Part shown: one piece after another, positions 35,286-44,802 of the stretch
How the letters are laid out: every line of letters begins with the position of its first letter
Numbering within the stretch: the stretch's first letter is position 1
NCBI GenBank assembly: GCA_001314865.1
Contig: LJZR01000013.1
Span: forward strand, 87,174-151,173
Direction of reading: 5' to 3'
DNA from: Phormidesmis priestleyi Ana
GTDB taxonomy: Bacteria > Cyanobacteriota > Cyanobacteriia > Phormidesmidales > Phormidesmidaceae
DNA length: 64,000 nt
Made by a program: the position numbers and the translations under genes
Notes under the pieces: model-generated
Database searches by the model: none
What the model was told of the DNA's origin: nothing
The model's input: the letters and a program-made list of their open reading frames with translations, nothing else

Positions 35286-38135
35286 TTAAAACCAGTCATC
35301 CTCATCATTCCAGCTGTCAGTAGTCCGTCCTGTACCCTGATCTAAGCGGCTTTCTGGACGATTAGCCGGGCGATTAACTGGACGATTAGCCGGGCGATTC
35401 TCATCTATACGTCCACTGTCTGACGCTGTATCTCCACGACGATAGCTGTCTTGAGGGTAATTGTCTTGAGGATAGCTGTCTGGAGGGTAGCCGCCTTGAG
35501 AGTAGCCGCATTGAGGGTAGCTGGTTTGTGAGTAATCGTCTGGAGGATAGCTGCCTTGAGAATAGCCGTCTTGAGGATAGTCTCCTTGAGGATACCTCTC
35601 TGGTGGATAACCTCCCCGAGGATTTCTACCTGGAGCATAGTCGTCTTGAGTATATCCATCTTGGCGGCTACGGCTCTCTGTGTAGCGCTGCTCATACTCA
35701 CCCTGTTGAGCATAGCGATCTTCCTCGTAACGAGGTGGCTGATCGTAGCCACTTTGGCTATAGCCTTGCTCAGCCCGACTCGACTCATATCCACTTGGAT
35801 CATACCGCTCTTGGCTGTAGCGGTTTTGAGCATAACCGTCCTGTCCGTAATCAGGCTCTCGGCTCACCGGCGGCGATGATGGCCGGTAGTCACTGTAGTC
35901 ATTGTTTTGATAGTCGTTGTTTCGGTAGTCGTTGTTTCGAGCAGGCTGATCTCTACCGTAAACGTCCGCAGCATAGCCGCCTTGTCCATAGCCCGACTCG
36001 TAGCCTGGTCTGGGCGGTAGTGGCGGCGCAGAGGGTGATGGAGCAGATGGCGGTGTATTGCGAGAGCCATCCCAATCATCATCCCAGTCGTCCCAACTGC
36101 TGCTCTGACTGCCATTGCTGCGAGCCCAGTTAGGCTGATCCCATTGGGCCTGTCGCTCCCAACTATTGGCATAGCCATTGGCCTGATAGCTGTTTGGATA
36201 GCTGCTGCCGTTGTTATAGCCGTACTCACCTGTCCGGTAGTAGTCGTCATCTTCACCGGAAAAGGCTCGCTTTAGAGTATCGCCAATTTGGCCTAAAATG
36301 CCGCCGCCTTCTTCATCCATGTCGTATAGATAGGCTTCACGGTTTAGCTCATATACCTCGTTTTGCAAATCAGATTGGGCAATGTCAATGCCTCTTTCAT
36401 CGGCCTGCTCTAGTGCGGCTCTGAGTTCCTGCACTAGCCCTTCAATCCGACGACGGCGATCGCGCGCAAACTGCATCCCAAAGTCAATCGCAACCTCACG
36501 CAATACCCTTTCCGCCTTAAAGGTGAGCACCTCAGCCCGATTCCGCTTTTCAATTCGCTCACGCTGCAACCGGTCAGTCGCCGCATTTTCCTCAGCAGCC
36601 CGAATCATCTCTTGAATATCGGCTTCAGATAAGTTAGACGCTTCTTGCACAGTAATGCTCTGCTGCCGTCCGGTCGTTTTATCCAATGCCGACACTTGCA
36701 AAATACCGTTTGCATCAATATCAAACGACACTTGCACCTGCGGAATGCCACGCGGCGCTGGCGGAATGCCCATCAGCTTAAAGCGGCCCAATGACTTGTT
36801 GTCGCGAGCCATTTCTCGCTCGCCCTGAAGAATATGAACCTCTACAACGGTCTGATTATTCTCAGAAGTCGAAAACGTATCCGAGCGGCGTACTGGAATC
36901 GTTGTGTTGCGCGGAATTAGCTTTTTCATCACGCCGCCAATCGTCTCTACCCCTAAGGACAGTGGAGAAACATCCAGCAGCAAAATGTCTTTTACTTCCT
37001 GCGTTAAAATGCCTGCCTGGATCGCAGCTCCAACAGCGACCACTTCGTCTGGGTTTACATTCCGGTTGGGCTCGCGGTTCATCACCGAACGTACCAAGTC
37101 TTGCACCATTGGCATTCGGCTAGCCCCGCCCACCAGCACGACTTCGTCCACCTGACTAGGCGTAACGTTCGCATCGGCAAGTGCTTGCTTCAGCGGCCCG
37201 CGAATTCGGCTAACCAAATCGCTACAAAGGGCCTCAAACTCCGAGCGCTCTAGCTTGGTTTCAATATGCTTTGGCCCATCGGCAGTTGCGGTGATAAACG
37301 GCAGATTAATTTGGGCCACTGGCACGCCCGAAAGCTCTATTTTGGCTTTTTCGGCAGCTTCGCCCAGGCGTTGGAGGGACTGGCGATCGCGCCGCAGATC
37401 CACCCCTTCCTTCTCCAAAAAATTATCTGCTAGCCAATCGACAATCTGTTTATCAAAGTTCAGCCCACCTAGCTGCGTATCGCCACTAGTCGAACGCACT
37501 TCAAACACACCATCGCCCACGTCCAGTACCGACACATCAAACGTGCCGCCACCCAAGTCAAACACCAAAATCGTTTGGTTGTATTGCTGATCGAGCCCAT
37601 AAGCCAGCGATGCTGCTGTTGGCTCATTGATAATTCGCTTGACTTCTAACCCTGCAATTCGCCCCGCGTCGCGAGTCGCCTGACGCTGCGCATCGTTAAA
37701 GTAAGCCGGAACCGTAATCACCGCCCCTGTTACCGGCTGACCCAAATATTGAGCGGCCTCCTCTGCCAGCTTTCGCAAAATCATCGCCGAAATTTCTTCC
37801 GGTGCAAAGTCCTGATCTAGGCGAGGGCTACGAATTTTAATGTTGCCCGACTCACCGCGTCGTACGGTATAGGGCACCCGTTTAGAATCAGGTGATAGCT
37901 CATCGTACTTGCGCCCCACGAAGCGCTTTACGGCGTAAAAAGTATTTTGCGGATTCAGTACTGACTGCCGACGCGCAGCCTCACCAATCAGCTTTTCGCC
38001 TTCTTTGCTAAAGGCCACTACCGACGGCGTCGTTCTCATTCCTTCAGCATTGGCAATCACGACGGGTTTACCGCCTTCCATCACAGCCACTACCGAATTA
38101 GTGGTACCGAGGTCAATGCCAACTACCTTACCCAT
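35286..38135 (-). CDS. dnaK: Hsp70 chaperone DnaK with long Tyr-rich disordered tail
   Basis: 949 residues against ~640-770 for known DnaKs. The ATPase domain is complete ([69 protein letters not shown]), followed by the substrate-binding domain ([25 protein letters not shown]) and helical lid to about residue 625. From 626 to the end comes a 324-residue tail with about 40 Tyr, rich in Gln, Pro, Asp, Gly and Ser and without a single Lys; it has pentapeptide repeats of the type [10 protein letters not shown] and ends DEDDWF. Extended C-termini are known for cyanobacterial DnaK1/DnaK3. The promoter region holds no CIRCE element that I can see. dnaJ follows. Confidence 0.95.
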   Translation of the reverse strand: MGKVVGIDLGTTNSVVAVMEGGKPVVIANAEGMRTTPSVVAFSKEGEKLIGEAARRQSVLNPQNTFYAVKRFVGRKYDELSPDSKRVPYTVRRGESGNIKIRSPRLDQDFAPEEISAMILRKLAEEAAQYLGQPVTGAVITVPAYFNDAQRQATRDAGRIAGLEVKRIINEPTAASLAYGLDQQYNQTILVFDLGGGTFDVSVLDVGDGVFEVRSTSGDTQLGGLNFDKQIVDWLADNFLEKEGVDLRRDRQSLQRLGEAAEKAKIELSGVPVAQINLPFITATADGPKHIETKLERSEFEALCSDLVSRIRGPLKQALADANVTPSQVDEVVLVGGASRMPMVQDLVRSVMNREPNRNVNPDEVVAVGAAIQAGILTQEVKDILLLDVSPLSLGVETIGGVMKKLIPRNTTIPVRRSDTFSTSENNQTVVEVHILQGEREMARDNKSLGRFKLMGIPPAPRGIPQVQVSFDIDANGILQVSALDKTTGRQQSITVQEASNLSEADIQEMIRAAEENAATDRLQRERIEKRNRAEVLTFKAERVLREVAIDFGMQFARDRRRRIEGLVQELRAALEQADERGIDIAQSDLQNEVYELNREAYLYDMDEEGGGILGQIGDTLKRAFSGEDDDYYRTGEYGYNNGSSYPNSYQANGYANSWERQAQWDQPNWARSNGSQSSSWDDWDDDWDGSRNTPPSAPSPSAPPLPPRPGYESGYGQGGYAADVYGRDQPARNNDYRNNDYQNNDYSDYRPSSPPVSREPDYGQDGYAQNRYSQERYDPSGYESSRAEQGYSQSGYDQPPRYEEDRYAQQGEYEQRYTESRSRQDGYTQDDYAPGRNPRGGYPPERYPQGDYPQDGYSQGSYPPDDYSQTSYPQCGYSQGGYPPDSYPQDNYPQDSYRRGDTASDSGRIDENRPANRPVNRPANRPESRLDQGTGRTTDSWNDEDDWF

Positions 38136-38332
38136 CCGCTCGGTTTCTCCTCATCTGAATCTATATCTATAGCATTGGCTGTATCGCTTTAGGTATCAAG
38201 TCACCCTAAGCTCATAGAACCCCTAGCCAAAACATGCGACGCTCGTTTCCTCATCATAGATGCTGTAGCCCCGAATTCTTTGTCAAAAATCGACATATGG
38301 CCCACGTTTCTTGATACTATAAAAACTCAACT

Positions 38333-38415
38333 GCGGATGTGGCGGAATTGGTAGACGCGCTAGATTTAGGTTCTAGTGTCCTCGTGACGTGAAGGTTCAA
38401 GTCCTTTCATCCGCA
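38333..38415 (+). tRNA. tRNA-Leu (UAG)
   Basis: Class II tRNA with acceptor GCGGATG/CATCCGC, anticodon stem CTAGA/TCTAG with loop TTTAGGT giving anticodon TAG (38367-38369), a long variable arm, and T-arm GAAGG-TTCAAGT-CCTTT. CCA is not encoded. It is divergent from dnaK. Confidence 0.93.
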
Positions 38416-38515
38416 TTAAGTAACATGCATCAGGCGCGCATCAGGCGACAGGCATCAGGCGACAGACATCAGATCATATGGTGACGTTTCCAAAAGCTCG
38501 ATGTAATGCTTATTT

Positions 38516-38556
38516 TATGAAGCGCTCAAGGAATTTATACCCTTGGGCGCTTCATA
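38516..38556. other. 16-bp stem-loop after tRNA-Leu
   Basis: TATGAAGCGCTCAAGG (38516-38531) pairs with CCTTGGGCGCTTCATA (38541-38556) with one G-U pair and a 9-nt loop. No U-tract follows on either strand. It could be a processing site, an attenuator, or the remnant of a mobile palindrome. Confidence 0.5.
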
Positions 38557-38718
38557 GGTTTAAAGCTATATACCCAATATATAAGGTAACTCTATAGAGA
38601 CAAGCGGGGGGAGTCCTCATCCATCTATACTGCTGTAGCCAGCTTATGCACAACCAGCAAGTCATCAATTCGGGTTTCATTTGGAACCTTTGAAACCGTC
38701 TTTTTTCGCACAGTTTTA

Positions 38719-38747
38719 AATGTTCTCTATATATATAGGAGAACATT
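38719..38747. promoter_or_regulatory. Perfect inverted repeat with TATATATATA centre upstream of gshA
   Basis: AATGTTCTC (38719-38727) and GAGAACATT (38739-38747) flank an 11-bp TATATATATAG core. The -10-like centre between symmetrical arms is what an operator overlapping a promoter looks like. It is 129 bp before the gshA start; a repressor is not identified. Confidence 0.5.
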
Positions 38748-38875
38748 GCCAAATCGTCGCTAACCATACAAAGCGATCGCACAGCAGTTTTTGCAACCGG
38801 CTAGCATAGGCTACTAGATCATCGCTTATTACTAGGTCATCTTAACTAGGTCATCACTTACTCAAGGAAATCCAC

Positions 38876-40024
38876 GTGCTGCTATCTAAAGGCTTTGAAG
38901 TTGAAATGTACACCGGCACGCCTGCCGGAGAAGTCGTTGGCTTTTCAGACAAAATCGTAGCCGAACTAGACGGTTTTGTACGTGAGCCCGACAAACGCAA
39001 CGTTGAGTACACCACCGCCCCCTTCTGTCGCTATGAGCATTTGCTATGCGAACTCATTAAGCCTAGGGTTCAGCTTCGTCGCTATCTTCAAACGTTCGGC
39101 GACTACACCATTATCCCTGGCAGCACCCTTCCACTTGGTGGCGCAGACACCTTTCACCGATCGGACCCTAAAAATCCCTATCACGACTACATTGAGCAAA
39201 CCTATGGTACCGATGTCGTCACGGCTAGTATTCACATCAATATCGGCATCGCAGATCTAGAAGCGCTTATGCGGGCATGTCGTTTGGTCAGGCTAGAAGC
39301 ACCTTTATATCTCGCACTGACAGCTTCTTCGCCCTTTTTTGATGGCAACATTACGGGGTTTCATTCCACGCGTTGGCATCTGTTTCCCCAAACGCCAGCC
39401 CATGTTCCTCTGTTTGAGAGTCATCTGCATCACATTCGTTGGGTAGAAGCACAGCTAGCAGCTGGAACCATGCAAAGCGTTCGGCACCTGTGGAGTTCGG
39501 TTCGTCCTAATGGCGATCGCCGCCCTTACAATCTCAATCGCTTGGAACTGCGAATTTGTGACTTAGTGAGCGATCCACTTCACTTGCTCGCCGTCACTGC
39601 CCTGCTCGAAGCGCGTTTGCATCAGCTACTTGCCCATCCAGAGCTCGACCCATTAGAGAGCAGCCAACTTAGCGCCCACAATCGTAGTGAAAGCTTACTT
39701 GCGATCGCCCTTCAAAACGAGCAAGCTGCAGCAAAAAATAGCCTCAACGCCGAAATGATCCACTGGCAAACCGGCAAGCCCATTGCTTGCAGCGATTGGA
39801 TTCGCCAAATTTACGACGAAGTTCACCCCTTTGCCAAACAGGCAGGCATCGGCTGCTTCCTTATACCCATCAAACAAATTTTACGCGACGGCAACCAGGC
39901 TCAACAATGGCTTCTTCAAGCTGAAAAAACCAACCCTACAGAGGTCATTCAGCAAGCGATCGCTCAAATGCATCAACAAGAAAGCCTAATCGCCCAACAA
40001 ATTTGCCAGCCCCTTGCCGCTTAA
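38876..40024 (+). CDS. gshA: Glutamate--cysteine ligase, cyanobacterial type
   Basis: First step of glutathione synthesis (ATP + Glu + Cys to gamma-glutamylcysteine). 382 residues; the cyanobacterial/plant-like family is recognisable by FEVEMYTGTPAGEVVGFSDKI, the segment EYTTAPFCRYEHLLCEL, PGSTLPLGG and SIHINIGI. GTG start at 38876, supported by AAGGA 8-9 nt upstream. trmL starts 37 bp downstream and is probably co-transcribed. A palindromic operator-like element lies upstream. Confidence 0.9.
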   Translation: MLLSKGFEVEMYTGTPAGEVVGFSDKIVAELDGFVREPDKRNVEYTTAPFCRYEHLLCELIKPRVQLRRYLQTFGDYTIIPGSTLPLGGADTFHRSDPKNPYHDYIEQTYGTDVVTASIHINIGIADLEALMRACRLVRLEAPLYLALTASSPFFDGNITGFHSTRWHLFPQTPAHVPLFESHLHHIRWVEAQLAAGTMQSVRHLWSSVRPNGDRRPYNLNRLELRICDLVSDPLHLLAVTALLEARLHQLLAHPELDPLESSQLSAHNRSESLLAIALQNEQAAAKNSLNAEMIHWQTGKPIACSDWIRQIYDEVHPFAKQAGIGCFLIPIKQILRDGNQAQQWLLQAEKTNPTEVIQQAIAQMHQQESLIAQQICQPLAA

Positions 40025-40061
40025 TCAGCTAGTTCCTGCGCCCAAGCCCTGCGCCAAAAAC

Positions 40062-40541
40062 ATGCCTAATATTGTTCTTGTCAACCCAGAAATTCCGCCA
40101 AACACTGGCAACATCGCCCGCACCTGTGCGGCCACCGGAACCCCACTCCATTTAGTCATGCCACTGGGATTCGAACTCAGCGACAAATACCTCAAACGCG
40201 CAGGTCTCGACTACTGGCCCCATGTCGATCTTTATCTGCATGAATCCATCCAAGCTTTTTGGCAGTACATCCAAAATCAAACAGGCCGACTGATTGGCTT
40301 TAGTGCCCGCATAGAAGCCTACAACTCACAAAACTACACCGATATCCTCTATCAAGCCGACGATTGGCTTCTGTTTGGGAAAGAAAGCCAGGGGCTTTCG
40401 CCGGACATCATAGAACGCTGTGACGTCGTCGCCACCATTCCCATGAAGCCCGGCCATGTGCGCAGCCTGAATTTATCGGTAAGTGCCGCCGTTGGCCTGT
40501 TCGAGGCCCTTCGGCAAACAGCGGCAAACGACGCAAACTGA
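40062..40541 (+). CDS. trmL: tRNA (cytidine/uridine-34-2'-O)-methyltransferase
   Basis: SPOUT-class methylase that 2'-O-methylates the wobble base of tRNA-Leu. 159 aa from ATG 40062 (upstream in-frame start at 40014 overlaps gshA). Starts MPNIVLVNPEIPPNTGNIART, followed by ATGTPLHLVMPLGFELSDKYLKRAG, LLFGKESQGL and the knot motif IPMKPGHVRSLNLSVSAA. Length and motifs are typical of TrmL. Confidence 0.93.
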   Translation: MPNIVLVNPEIPPNTGNIARTCAATGTPLHLVMPLGFELSDKYLKRAGLDYWPHVDLYLHESIQAFWQYIQNQTGRLIGFSARIEAYNSQNYTDILYQADDWLLFGKESQGLSPDIIERCDVVATIPMKPGHVRSLNLSVSAAVGLFEALRQTAANDAN

Positions 40542-41365
40542 TAGTCATACGCATTCTTGAATAAAGTTAGGTAACGCTTGTCCTTAAAAAGTGAGTAACC
40601 CTAGTTACAGCACGTAAACTACTGTTTCACTTGATACACAGTAGTCAAAAATATCCTCAAATTGCCTCACACTAAACTCAAGCAAGCTTCAGCTTAATAA
40701 GCGCAACAGCTAACCCTATTCGAGTAACCTCGATTAGGTTCTGCTCAAGGTGAGCTTTTATTGATAAGTATTTTATATGTGTTTGCCCTGAACTGATTAC
40801 TCGTTCTTAAGAGAAGACAACCTTCAGTATTTTCTCCGAGAATCTGTTGAATTGCAGATGCAATGCGGCATTCAAGCGAAAAAGCATTCCTCCTTCCCAA
40901 GCCATTGATATCCATCAACACTTCAACAAAAGCAATAGGCAGGCTATGTGCCAGAAAATAGATTGGTTGCTTATCATTTTTATTGAAAGCTAATGATTGC
41001 AAGTGGTTTAGAAAAATTGAGCCTCGTCCAGATTGACTCCTCACCTGCCGAATCATGAATAGGGTTTATGTTTCAGTAAGTTTTGGGCATTCAGAGTAGG
41101 TCGCAGAAGTAGGGATTGAAATTCGCGTTAAGTCGTGTAAACTTGCCTAAGTCGGACAAGCAAACATTTGTTCCAAGACTTTAGACACAGTGCTAACGGT
41201 TACTTTATTGAATAGTTCCGTGCACATTTGCAAGTCTTTGAGGCCACGAGTAGCAGCACTGCTGCTATCGAAAGTCGTTGTACGGCCAATCGAAAAGATA
41301 GTCACTAAGGCTATTGCAACGATTTTGCGCCAACGGTTAAACGCTGATAATTAGGAGGTTTTTCC
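40542..41365. other. 824-bp gap upstream of the LysM peptidase
   Basis: The longest non-coding stretch. It contains a small GCTCA/TGAGC hairpin followed by TTTTATT at about 40741-40760 (a weak plus-strand terminator for gshA-trmL), an imperfect palindrome around 40711-40740, one orphan minus-strand frame (40745-41056, listed), and a ~300-nt AT-rich leader before the peptidase gene. I looked for conserved blocks of the ydaO/c-di-AMP riboswitch, which precedes some cell-wall hydrolase genes, and did not find them. Confidence 0.4.
40745..41056 (-). CDS. Orphan ORF, 103 aa, doubtful
   Basis: The frame encodes a soluble protein-like sequence (FLNHLQSLAFNKNDKQPIYF...GENTEGCLLLRTSN) with balanced composition, but no family is recognised and no ribosome-binding site precedes the ATG. 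It is the only long frame in an 824-bp gap. It could be a real small gene, a decayed gene, or chance. Confidence 0.25.
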   Translation of the reverse strand: MIRQVRSQSGRGSIFLNHLQSLAFNKNDKQPIYFLAHSLPIAFVEVLMDINGLGRRNAFSLECRIASAIQQILGENTEGCLLLRTSNQFRANTYKILINKSSP

Positions 41366-43339
41366 TTGAAAGAAGCAATGTCACAGGAAAAGATGTCTGA
41401 CTCAAGTCATTCATGTATTCCAGAGGGAAATGGGTTCAACAACTCAAGCAGCAATTTGAAATCAGCTGCAATGCTGGGTATTGCCCTATCGGTAGGTACA
41501 TCTGGAGTACTGGTTTCTCAAGCTGAAGCATCAGCTGCCATATCAGCTCCAATGCCCTCTGCCTCTACAGAGGCTTTTTCAAGTGATTCTAAAGTCTCAA
41601 CTAGCGATGCTGGAGTAGACAGCGCTACGCTACAGGTTGTTGCCTATCACACCGTCGAGTCTGGTGAGAGTCTGTGGCAAATTGCCCAACAGCACAGAGT
41701 CGGTCTTCGCGAACTTAAAAGCGCGAATGCGCTACCGCCTGCCACCTCAATTCGTGTTGGTCAGGTTCTGAAAGTACCTGCAAGCAGCGAAGAAACAGTA
41801 CCCGAGACTTCTGAGCTAATTGCAAGTATTACTGCTGATGAAGCTGCCGACGCCGTAGTCCCTACATCTGCCAGCACCTCCACAGCCACCTCAAGCCCGG
41901 TTTCAGATAATCCAGCATTTGTACATCAGCAAAACAGCGAAAGGGCGGCGCAATCGTCCGGAACTCAATCATCCCTGATGGCTCAAGCCGATCAGGCAAT
42001 AAGCTCATCAGAAGACCTATCCGATTCAGCTGCCGGTTCAGCTAAAGTTATAGCCCCTCAAACCGCCGCCAGTGTCGAACTTGCAGATGCTTCCATATCT
42101 GCGGGTATTACCTCAGACTCAGGGCCAGTCGTCACTGCATTGGCATCCCCTTCAGGGTTTGACCAGTATCAAGTCAGAGCTGGCGATACGTTAAGTACTA
42201 TTGCGGCATCTCTTGGCACCACCGCCGATGCCATCATCCGAGCAAATGCGTTGACTAACCCCAATGTCATTTTAACTGGCGATACGCTAAGAGTTCCATC
42301 AGTAGCCTCGGCTAACAACGGTCGTACTGTCTTAAACAGTCCTTCTTCAAACACTGCTTCTAATGATTCGTTGGTAGCAACTGTTCCTCAGCGTTCTACA
42401 ACTGACCAATTAACTCACCTGCGCAGTTCGGCAACTCGTCCTGAGTCTGCGCGTATTTTGGCAACAATGCGAGAGGCTGCTCCCGCAGAGGCTGCTAGCG
42501 TAGGCGGAGAACAGGTCGGTGCAAAGGATCTGTTGGGATCCTCATCAGCCCGCGCCGAGAGCATAGACCCCTATGTCGCGAATTTATTAGAAGAAGTTCA
42601 AGAAATTCGCAGTCGTTCAGTGGCAGTTTCAGAGATTGATATCTCCGAAACTAGCGCGACTGAAAGCGACTTGGCAGACAACACGATAGAAAATATCAGT
42701 TCTGTGCCTGCACGGTCACCTCTTTTGGCCAGAACTGAGAATTCTACGCAGGTTTCTACACCTCGTCCTCGCCTTGCTGATCGTGTTTCGATGACTACGC
42801 CATCAACAGCCCAGGATGTTGATTCCGAGCTGTTGGCCGCTGCGCCGTTGAGCCCAGATGCTTACATTCCGGCCCAGCGTTCTTCGGAACCTCAGGTTGT
42901 TTCGCCTGATATGCCTCTTTTGCCTTCATCCGATGAGTATTTGCCGGAAGCACCTAACTACTTCGATGGCTATATTTGGCCGGCTCGAGGTACGGTAACT
43001 TCTGGCTATGGCTGGCGCTGGGGCAGAATGCACCGAGGCGTTGATGTTGCAGGTCCAGTTGGGACGCCCATTGTAGCAGCAGCCCCCGGTGTTGTGGAAA
43101 GTGCTGGATGGAATTCAGGTGGCTTTGGCAACCTGGTCGAGATTCGCCATCCTGATGGCAGTATGACTCGGTACGCTCACAACAATAGACTCAATGTCAG
43201 CGCTGGCCAATCTGTCAGGCAGGGTCAACAAATTGCCGAGATGGGTAGCACTGGCTACAGTACTGGACCTCACCTGCACTTTGAAGTCCATAAGGGTGGT
43301 GGCGCTGTGAATCCTGTTGCTTTCTTGCCGAACCGCTAG
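41366..43339 (+). CDS. LysM-M23 peptidoglycan endopeptidase
   Basis: 657 residues. The start is TTG 41366, with AGGAGG 7 nt upstream. After a hydrophobic segment (about 32-55) come LysM 1 (YHTVESGESLWQIAQQHRVG..., about 94-140), a long Ser/Ala-rich disordered linker, LysM 2 (YQVRAGDTLSTIAASLGTT..., about 268-312), another ~220-residue linker, and a C-terminal M23 LytM domain with zinc ligands in HRGVDVAGP, RYAHNN and GPHLHFEVH. It should bind and cut peptidoglycan in the periplasm, acting in cell separation or envelope remodelling. Monocistronic, with a strong terminator after the stop. Confidence 0.93.
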   Translation: MKEAMSQEKMSDSSHSCIPEGNGFNNSSSNLKSAAMLGIALSVGTSGVLVSQAEASAAISAPMPSASTEAFSSDSKVSTSDAGVDSATLQVVAYHTVESGESLWQIAQQHRVGLRELKSANALPPATSIRVGQVLKVPASSEETVPETSELIASITADEAADAVVPTSASTSTATSSPVSDNPAFVHQQNSERAAQSSGTQSSLMAQADQAISSSEDLSDSAAGSAKVIAPQTAASVELADASISAGITSDSGPVVTALASPSGFDQYQVRAGDTLSTIAASLGTTADAIIRANALTNPNVILTGDTLRVPSVASANNGRTVLNSPSSNTASNDSLVATVPQRSTTDQLTHLRSSATRPESARILATMREAAPAEAASVGGEQVGAKDLLGSSSARAESIDPYVANLLEEVQEIRSRSVAVSEIDISETSATESDLADNTIENISSVPARSPLLARTENSTQVSTPRPRLADRVSMTTPSTAQDVDSELLAAAPLSPDAYIPAQRSSEPQVVSPDMPLLPSSDEYLPEAPNYFDGYIWPARGTVTSGYGWRWGRMHRGVDVAGPVGTPIVAAAPGVVESAGWNSGGFGNLVEIRHPDGSMTRYAHNNRLNVSAGQSVRQGQQIAEMGSTGYSTGPHLHFEVHKGGGAVNPVAFLPNR

Positions 43340-43380
43340 ATCTCCTGATTGATTGAAAGCAATGCTTAATTGCTTTGACT

Positions 43381-43430
43381 AACCAGCGCATATTTTCTGA
43401 ACTCAGAAAAGGTATGTGCTGGTTTTGTGT
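43381..43430 (+). terminator. Long terminator hairpin of the LysM-M23 gene
   Basis: AACCAGCGCATA (43381-43392) pairs with TATGTGCTGGTT (43413-43424, one G-U), and an inner TTTTCTGA/TCAGAAAA stem closes on a 2-nt loop with a GG bulge; TTGTGTT follows. It starts 42 nt after the stop. Confidence 0.75.
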
Positions 43431-43686
43431 TATGGGCGTTTGTGGTGTATCTAGTGGGTATAGCCGTATCGGATACCTTCGCATGATGGATAGCTACGGG
43501 GCATTAGGGCATAACGGTAGTACATCACGGTTATTTAGATAATCATGTATTAGGGTGAGTGTTCAAAGCTATTGTGGGTGAGCTTTTGGATTCATGATTT
43601 TTAGTCACTTAAGATATTTCATTTCGTGTTACATTTGTTAAGCCCAAAGGGGAAGCGGTGTTTAACGCTTCGCTCAGATAAGTTAA

Positions 43687-43759
43687 GGCTCTGTAGCTCA
43701 GTGGTTAGAGCAGGGGACTCATAAGCCCAAGGTCGCAGGTTCAAATCCCGCCAGAGCCA
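43687..43759 (+). tRNA. tRNA with CAU anticodon (Met-like), several stem mismatches
   Basis: Acceptor GGCTCTG/CAGAGCC and D-stem GCTC/GAGC are perfect, and anticodon CAT is at 43720-43722. The anticodon stem GGGGA/GCCCA has only three G-C pairs with purine mismatches at both ends, and the T-stem GCAGG/CCCGC has an A-C mismatch. It may be elongator tRNA-Met, or tRNA-Ile2 (lysidine-modified). It may still be functional, but it is weaker than the other tRNAs here. Confidence 0.8.
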
Positions 43760-44056
43760 TATTTTTTTCGTGTTACTTGATTTCCTGCTCTGGATGTACT
43801 ATCCCTGGGCATACAGCATTTTTGTATCTCATCAAAAATAACTTCAATAGTGATACTTAGCCTTTTGGCAGCCTCATTTGGCCGCATCTCAGGCTGTATC
43901 TCATGGCAAGGGAGAGGCGGTGGGTCTAGTCTCTTTTGCATGCCGTGAGTTGAGTATTCGATGGGTATTCTTTCCCCGTCAAAACCAGACAAAATCGTTA
44001 TGAGTATGAGGGTTCATTAATGTTAATATTTTTGTAGAAAATTCAGAGGAGAAATC
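43760..44056. other. Intergenic upstream of the 2-Cys peroxiredoxin
   Basis: 297 bp of ordinary composition. A minus-strand frame 43741-43992 starts in low-quality sequence and ends inside the tRNA, so I reject it. The peroxiredoxin RBS GAGGAG is at about 44046. Confidence 0.4.
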
Positions 44057-44662
44057 ATGAGCGAGCAGAATCAAGGATGTCTTAGAGTGGGTCAGGTTGC
44101 TCCTGATTTCACTGCAACCGCAGTTGTTGACCAAGAGTTTAAAACGATTAAGCTCTCTGACTATCGCGGTAAGTACGTTGTACTCTTTTTCTACCCGCTA
44201 GATTTCACGTTTGTGTGTCCGACCGAAATAACGGCCTTTAGCGATGGCTATAGCAGCTTTAGCGACATCAATACCGAAGTTTTGGGTGTTTCTGTAGATA
44301 GCGAATTCTCTCACCTTGCTTGGATTCAGAGCGATCGCAAATCTGGTGGCGTGGGTGATCTTAACTATCCCTTAGTATCTGATATTAAAAAAGACATCAG
44401 CACCGCTTATAACGTGCTAGACCCAGAGGTTGGCGTTGCGCTACGCGGTCTATTTATTATCGACAAAGAAGGCGTTATTCAACACGCCACTATCAACAAC
44501 CTTTCTTTTGGTCGCAGTGTGGAAGAAACTCTTCGGGTTCTTCAGGCCATTCAGTATGTACAGTCTCACCCCGATGAAGTCTGTCCTGCTGGCTGGCAAC
44601 CCGGTAGTGCCACTATGAATCCTGATCCTGTGAAGTCTAAAGAGTTCTTTGCTGCTGTCTAG
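44057..44662 (+). CDS. Typical 2-Cys peroxiredoxin
   Basis: Reduces H2O2 and alkyl hydroperoxides using thioredoxin as donor. 201 residues; peroxidatic Cys54 in DFTFVCPTE, the GGVGDLNYP loop and resolving Cys176 in DEVCPAGW. The full-length C-terminus has GGxG-type features linked to sensitivity to over-oxidation in chloroplast/cyanobacterial enzymes. A good RBS (GAGGAG) precedes the ATG. Another AhpC/TSA gene follows 140 bp later on the same strand. Confidence 0.95.
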   Translation: MSEQNQGCLRVGQVAPDFTATAVVDQEFKTIKLSDYRGKYVVLFFYPLDFTFVCPTEITAFSDGYSSFSDINTEVLGVSVDSEFSHLAWIQSDRKSGGVGDLNYPLVSDIKKDISTAYNVLDPEVGVALRGLFIIDKEGVIQHATINNLSFGRSVEETLRVLQAIQYVQSHPDEVCPAGWQPGSATMNPDPVKSKEFFAAV

Positions 44663-44802
44663 GGTTGTATTGCCTGTTTTTTAGCCGCACCTATTATTAC
44701 AACCGCTGGATTTCAGACGCTAGATTTCAAGAAGCGCTTCTGATTTCTGGCGGTTTTTACGTTTGTTTTTATAGCCACTGATTGGCTGTGGTTCAATTTC
44801 TC

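Larger units (their letters stand above)
38416..38875. other. Intergenic region with stem-loop and operator-like palindrome
   Basis: 460 bp between tRNA-Leu and gshA. It contains CATCAGGCG(A/C) direct repeats next to the tRNA, a 16-bp stem-loop and a TA-rich palindrome (both listed separately), and TAGGTCATC repeats just before gshA. The minus-strand frame 38552-38782 has poor composition and I do not accept it. Confidence 0.5.

Noticed and set aside
38136..38332. CIRCE/HrcA operator upstream of dnaK
   Set aside because: The characteristic TTAGCACTC-N9-GAGTGCTAA inverted repeat is not present.
38552..38782. 76-codon minus frame between tRNA-Leu and gshA
   Set aside because: It runs through the TA-rich palindrome and part of the stem-loop; composition is rich in Trp, Met and Cys and it has no RBS.
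41060..41365. ydaO-type c-di-AMP riboswitch upstream of the LysM peptidase gene
   Set aside because: The conserved sequence blocks of that riboswitch could not be found by eye.
43741..43992. 83-codon minus frame
   Set aside because: It terminates inside the CAU tRNA gene and has no recognisable domain.
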